The notes below the pieces were generated by a model. It was not told the origin of the DNA. It made no database searches and saw nothing but the letters and a program-made list of their open reading frames with translations. The position numbers and the translations under genes are program-made. 64,000 nt of DNA from Nosema muscidifuracis (Eukaryota; Microsporidia; Nosematidae), in NCBI GenBank assembly GCA_028335825.1, contig JAIOKI010000022.1, positions 124,001 through 188,000 on the forward strand, in the 5' to 3' direction. This document shows, in pieces, positions 58,900 to 64,000 of this stretch (positions are counted from its first letter, which is position 1; the number at the start of each line of letters is the position of its first letter).

Positions 58900-61800
58900 T
58901 GTATATGAAGGATAAAGATTACATTGAAATAGAAAAATAAAATGAACAAAAAATAATGGAAAGGACATGTTGAAAGACAATAATCAGTCAAGTCAAAGCT
59001 CAAAACAGGAGTTAAAGCAGGTCTCTAGAATGTCAAGTCTCAATTCACTGTTAGAGACGATTAATTCTTCTGATATGCTGTGACCAAAGAAAGCACTCAA
59101 ATCAGTCTTGAAAATATTTGACAAAATGCTCAGAGGTGATGGATTCTAACGTCTAAAATTTACAACATGAAATTTGATAGATATTAAACAGTGAACTCCA
59201 CAAAGAAGAAAGCACATGACCTATTAACAGGCGAAAATGGCAAGCCTATGATTAATCACAAGTATAAAGAAGAAGCAAGGAAGGAAGAAAAAAGACACTT
59301 ATGGACTTAATACATGCAGAAACAACGAGAGATATATAAAGATTAAGAGTGCAGTATGTAGAATCATACTAGATTCAAAAGAAAGAAGCATAAACTCTTT
59401 TAATAGAACGCCTAAGATTTTGTGGGAAGTATGAAGTTTCGAAATATTTTATGATATATATAGAGCCATAATTTAAGTTCTAAATATTTACCAGCCATCC
59501 AACATGCATGATACGGCCAAAATCTACTGGTCAGCAAGGCAAGTTTACTATGAGTTAACATGTAAAGATAAGACTCCATCTAATTGGAGAGCTAGTATAG
59601 AAAACAAAATAAAACTATATCGGGAGGCGGTAGAACTTATTAGTAAATACATATGAACAAGCTAGCTAACACAAAAAAATTAAAAACGTTGTTCCGAATC
59701 AATAATAAAGTGCTGGTACGAAAGTCTGACGTCGCCGATCTTAAAAGTGAAATTTCTGATATATAAGAAGAAACTTCAATATCACAATACAAGGGTTGAA
59801 TATAAAAAGACCAATAAGAAGTAGAACTATATCGTGGAAGATTTTACAGAGAGTTAGGTGACAACCAAAGTAAAAACTTAGAAGTCAAAGTAGAAGCTAA
59901 TGAAGTAAGGAAATTCTGGTTTTTGATGTGGACCAAAAAAGAAGGAGAAAGTATTCAAGAAGTATATAAAGAGTTTGTAATAAATCATCTCCTACCAAAA
60001 GACAAAAACAACTATGCTACCTTTCTCGATATTGAAGAATTTATCAATATTATCAAGTGCCTTCCTAACTTGAAAACAAGTGGTCCATACAAGATTTTTA
60101 ATTTCTTCATAAATAAGTTAACCTCATTGCACGAACCACTATTTAAAGCTATAAAGAAAATAATATAGGAATCAGGAAAATGGTGGAGTGGTTAATAATG
60201 AAAAAACATTTTTGATCCCAAAGGATGTATGTAGCACGGGATGTGACTTAAGGTCAATAACTTGCCTCTCAATTTGTACAAGCTGATTACTAAATGTATT
60301 TATAGGGTAATTCAGCTAGAAATGGAGAGAAGAGATCTCGTAAGCGACAATCAACTAGATACAGTTAGAGGCATTAAAGGAGCGAAGGAACAAGAAATAT
60401 CCAACATACTTAAGACTGCTTGGATAGATATCAAGAAAGTGTTTGACTCGATAGATCGTGATTTTCTTCTTCAGCATACACGCATTGGCTCTACCTAAGT
60501 GGAAAGATTCTATGTTAAAGATAAAATAATTAAGAAGAAAATAAATAGAGAAATATTACAAATAGATAGCCTCTCCTCACTATTGTTCGTCATTTGCATG
60601 GACCCGCTAAGTAGGCTCTTGAATAGAAAATTTCCGAAAGTACAGATATCTATTGATGAGAAGGAGATCTACGCAACCTATCATTTTCTTTTCATAGACG
60701 ACATTAAAATTCTGTAAGAAATAGAATATATACTAGATAAAATGATCAAAGAAACAGAGAAGTTCTGAAAAAATGTCAATATCGAGATTAATCTCAAGAA
60801 ACCAGCTACGAACGCAATTGATGTTGACATCGAAATGATAAAAATAGATACCACGAGCTCTTATAAATACCTAGGAATGACAGAAATCGCCACCAGTGAA
60901 CCCGTAAAAGACATTAAAAACAGAATTAGCCTTGAAATAATTAGATGAATAAAGGAATTGGCTAGAACAAAATATATGAGAAAAATATGATCAAGGCCAT
61001 TAATGAATTTGCTCTATTCCTGGTGAATTACTATATTAGAATACTTAACTTTGAACCAGACGTCTACAAGAAGATGACGACCAGATCAGATTAATATTTA
61101 TACACAACAACTTACATATGCAATATTCTAATAAAGAAAGACTATACCTGCCAAAAGATTAATTAGGAAGAAGACTTGTATTCCTAGAACATCGGAGTGA
61201 AATAATGCTCTACAAGCTATATAAACAATTTGAAAATACAAAGTATATCTACAATAGACGATATGTCATCATGAAAGTCCAAACAAAAGAGAAAACTTAC
61301 TTCTGGCCGATTGAAAGCTACATCAAGATAAAGTACAGCATAAAAGCGGTAGAGTTAACTGAAAAGAATATAATCGACTTACAAAAAGACAGACTATACA
61401 ACAACATAAAGTAAAAAATACTACATAAAAAGTTGTATAGTGTGGTGTCAGAAGATAACGTATCCCTTAGAGACTTATCGATTTGGCTGAAAAAAGGTAA
61501 TATTCCAGCAACTAGGGAAGCGACTTTATGCTCTCTAAAAGACAGATTTTTTTCTTGGCAACAAGAGGCTGTGTCCTCATTGTAATGTTTCAAAGAAGAC
61601 AGTTGACCAACTGGCGTCGAAATCCGAAAAAAATTTGGAGAATGACTACACGAGGTGACATAATAAGGTCCTAAAATGTATTCATCTATTGCTTTGTAAT
61701 AAATATGACATAAAAACAAGGAAGAAATTACGAAATCACTTAGTTCAAGAAACGATCTCTAATAACAAAGTAGAGATTAAGGTCGACACAATAATTAGGA

Positions 61801-62226
61801 CAGATATTGTTGTTATAGATAAGAGGAAAGAATAAATATTAATAGTAGAAGTGAGTATTACGTCAAGTTAAAATTTACAGCAGATGAACCCGAAAAATTG
61901 AAAAAGTATGATCTCCTTGCAAATGAATTTACACAAATGTACGGGTATAAAACGGTTATTGTGCCATATGTATTAAAATGAGATGGCGTGGTATCGATTT
62001 TCACGATAGCCACAGAAAAGACTGGAGATATCTGTTTAGATTGAAGCATACATCTAGTCTATAGTCTTAAAAAAGACATTGAAGAGTATTTCACTTGACT
62101 ACAGAAGAGATAAAGAACTTAATAGCGGCGGCAGAACATTTAAAGAAAACATTTGAGGAAATACAAATGAAAGAGAAGAGCCCAGCCCTAGCTGTACCAA
62201 AAGCATAAACGTTAATGGCTTCATAA
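58900..62226 (+). mobile_element. LINE (R2-like), near full length but decayed, copy 4
   Basis: Plus-strand frames hold a reverse transcriptase in pieces: L-K-T-S-G-P-Y (about 60075), A-W-I-D-I-K-K-V-F-D-S-I-D (60418-60456), L-S-S-L-L-F-V-I-C-M-D-P-L-S-R (60570-60614), F-L-F-I-D-D-I-K (60688-60711), and a thumb-like S-Y-K-Y-L-G-M (about 60860). At the 3' end are K-Y-D-L-L-A-N-E-F (about 61903) and a tail repeated at 57161-57530. The length of about 3.3 kb fits a whole element with one ORF. Multiple stops and frameshifts make it inactive. Edges are approximate at the 5' side, and well placed at the 3' side by comparison with the fragment. Confidence 0.85.
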
Positions 62227-62239
62227 TTATATTATTTTA

Positions 62240-64000
62240 AGCACTTATATGAACGATACCAAAAGAAAAGTTTTAAGTGATCAGAACCATGCTAGAAGAT
62301 TTTGAGTTTTTATGTATGGCTTAAAGATAGAAAGTATTGTGTAAGATAAGAAAAAGAAATTCATTTTAAGAATTAGAAGATAAATATGAACAACAAAAAA
62401 ATGCGGGAAAATTGTTTAAACGGTAAAGTAATCGTTGATTGTGTCAAATAATGCCAAAATATGTTTGTATTTATATATTTTTATTGTTACATTAGAAAGA
62501 ATGTTGAGCTTATCATAAAAATATGTATGTTCAATGAATTGTATGGAAGAGATTAATAGTAGTTAAGTGTCAATATAGTAACGAGGATAAATTTAGAAAT
62601 AAAACTTGGTGTAAATTTTATTGTAAAAGAGAATAGTTTAGTAGTAAATGAGTAAAGTTGAATATAAAAAATATGCATACGAGTTTAAGGGTGTTTTTAT
62701 TATGGATAAATATGAGATTAGGTATTGCCTGATAGAGTAATTTAAAATAAGTTTACAACCATGCAAGAACGTTTTAAAAAGAGTTAAATAAATCCTCAGG
62801 CACTTATAAGAAGACGGAAAATTATTTAAAGAATTAAGTATAAGAAAGATTATTAAAAAGATGAATTCTAACTGAAGAACCTTGTTAAGATTTTTTTATA
62901 GCTTGATGATGGCTTTGAATGATATTGCCAAGAAAGATGACTATAGACTAACTGATATTAAAGGTGTGATTAGAGTAACGCAAGGTGAAGAATTTATGAC
63001 AGTATTTGATATAAAGAATTCATTTTATAGTATTGAGAGTAAGGAGGTGTTTAGAATAAAACAGTGTTCAAATTTAATGGTAGGGCTTATTAATGGAACT
63101 CTATGATATGAGAGATAGTAAGATGTAGAGATAAACGTGGATGATACTACATTATATAATAAAATATTGTAAACATGATAGAATAGTTAATAAAGTATTA
63201 AGATTAAGAAGAAATAAAATGAAACTAAATATAGCAAAACTTCTTTTTTGATAGAAGGAAGTTAGATTATTATGTGTCACTTTAATGTAAGAGATATGAA
63301 GCCTTGAAGCTTTTGTTGCCAAATAAAATTACTTATGGATTGTAATTTGAGTTTAAGCAATATGTGCGAGATAATGGTGTATTATGAACTAAGAAAAAAG
63401 ATATTATCGGTCTGGTATAAAATATCGAATATATAATCTGGAAACGAGTGTCAGAAATGACTAAATAAGTACCTCTAGATATTTAGAAAAAGTTGGATTA
63501 AATATGTTGGAGTTTTGAAAAGAAAAAATGTTTGTAATCGTATCGTGAGACTATCTTACCAAAAGATTTCGAGAAAGGCTATTAGAGGGCAAGCGTGTGT
63601 CTGGGATTGTTGAGTTTCTTTAAAAAAAATTAACATGAATAATGAAGAGAATTCCGTAATACGTAGGTTATTTAGTTATGTAGAACGCTAAAAGTTAAAC
63701 ACAAGAAAGTTAGCTTTGAAGCGCATAGAAATGATTCGTGAATGAAAAGAATTATCAGAATAATTAGAGATGGTATATTAAAAAAACAAAGAAGAAAAAA
63801 ATGTTGAAAAAACTTATTAAGCAACTGAGAATTTTAATTTAAATTTTATACTAAAATTAAAAATACACGAAGCGATGTATGATATAGCAGGAGTAGTTAT
63901 AAAAATAGTTCAAAATAAAGTTACGCTAAACATTTCAAATGATGATTATCTGACTGGATGTCGCAAGCATAATAAAAAAAGATTTTTAGATTTTGATAGA
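62240..64000 (+). mobile_element. Ty3/gypsy-like LTR retrotransposon fossil, cut by the window end
   Basis: A Ty3/gypsy-type reverse-transcriptase segment can be recognised at about 62860-63270, with the catalytic-core style of that family. The rest is coding-like remnants in all three frames. It is broken in well over ten places and appears old. No LTR was found within the window, and the right end lies outside it. Confidence 0.7.

Overview
The window looks like nuclear DNA of a microsporidian or a very close relative. It is extremely AT-rich, almost all recognisable genes are intronless and shorter than their animal or yeast counterparts, and nearly every credible start codon has a run of C (rarely G) within about 0-20 bases upstream, which is the known microsporidian CCC-type start signal. 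Recognisable proteins are eukaryotic and shortened: CCT4, MPS1, a minimal Dre2, Rpn2, a Nup98 homologue, the TFIIA small subunit, a PLK4-like kinase, SF3B6/p14 and an adaptor mu subunit. I cannot name the genus.

Layout. From 1 to 8.6 kb there is a remnant of a Merlin-like DNA transposon (384-992), a decayed R2-like LINE (about 1420-4605), an LRR gene (5112-6590) and an integrase-bearing fossil (about 6880-8620). From 8.8 to 26.5 kb there is a lineage-specific zone: a charged repeat protein, CCT4, a family of four related, probably secreted coiled-coil proteins (13.6-19.2 kb), two pairs of single-pass membrane proteins, and tRNA-Ser(GCT). From 26.8 to 47.5 kb there is a conserved housekeeping block bounded by tRNA-Ser(CGA) and tRNA-Thr(CGT). 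It is rich in nuclear and mitotic genes: MPS1, DRE2, a MED7 candidate, a Nup82/88-like candidate, RPN2, NUP98, TOA2, PLK4-like, SF3B6, a large unknown protein and AP mu. From 47.5 to 64 kb there is a transposon graveyard: two minus-strand LINE relics, a DDE-transposase fragment, a LINE 3' fragment, a near full-length but decayed LINE of the same family, and a Ty3/gypsy-like fossil cut by the window end. Two small membrane-protein genes (57628-58757) sit between the two like-oriented LINE copies.

Cross-cutting features. Most gene-free spacers carry their own private tandem repeat, usually with a period of 50-95 bases. Several essential proteins have in-frame tandem repeats (RPN2, MPS1, the 31-32.5 kb gene, the 8.9 kb gene). 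The C-run start signal moves several starts downstream of the first in-frame ATG. A CRE/ATF-like motif (TGACGT/TGATGT) occurs in three upstream regions. All assignments come from reading the sequence and remembered family motifs; no search was run.
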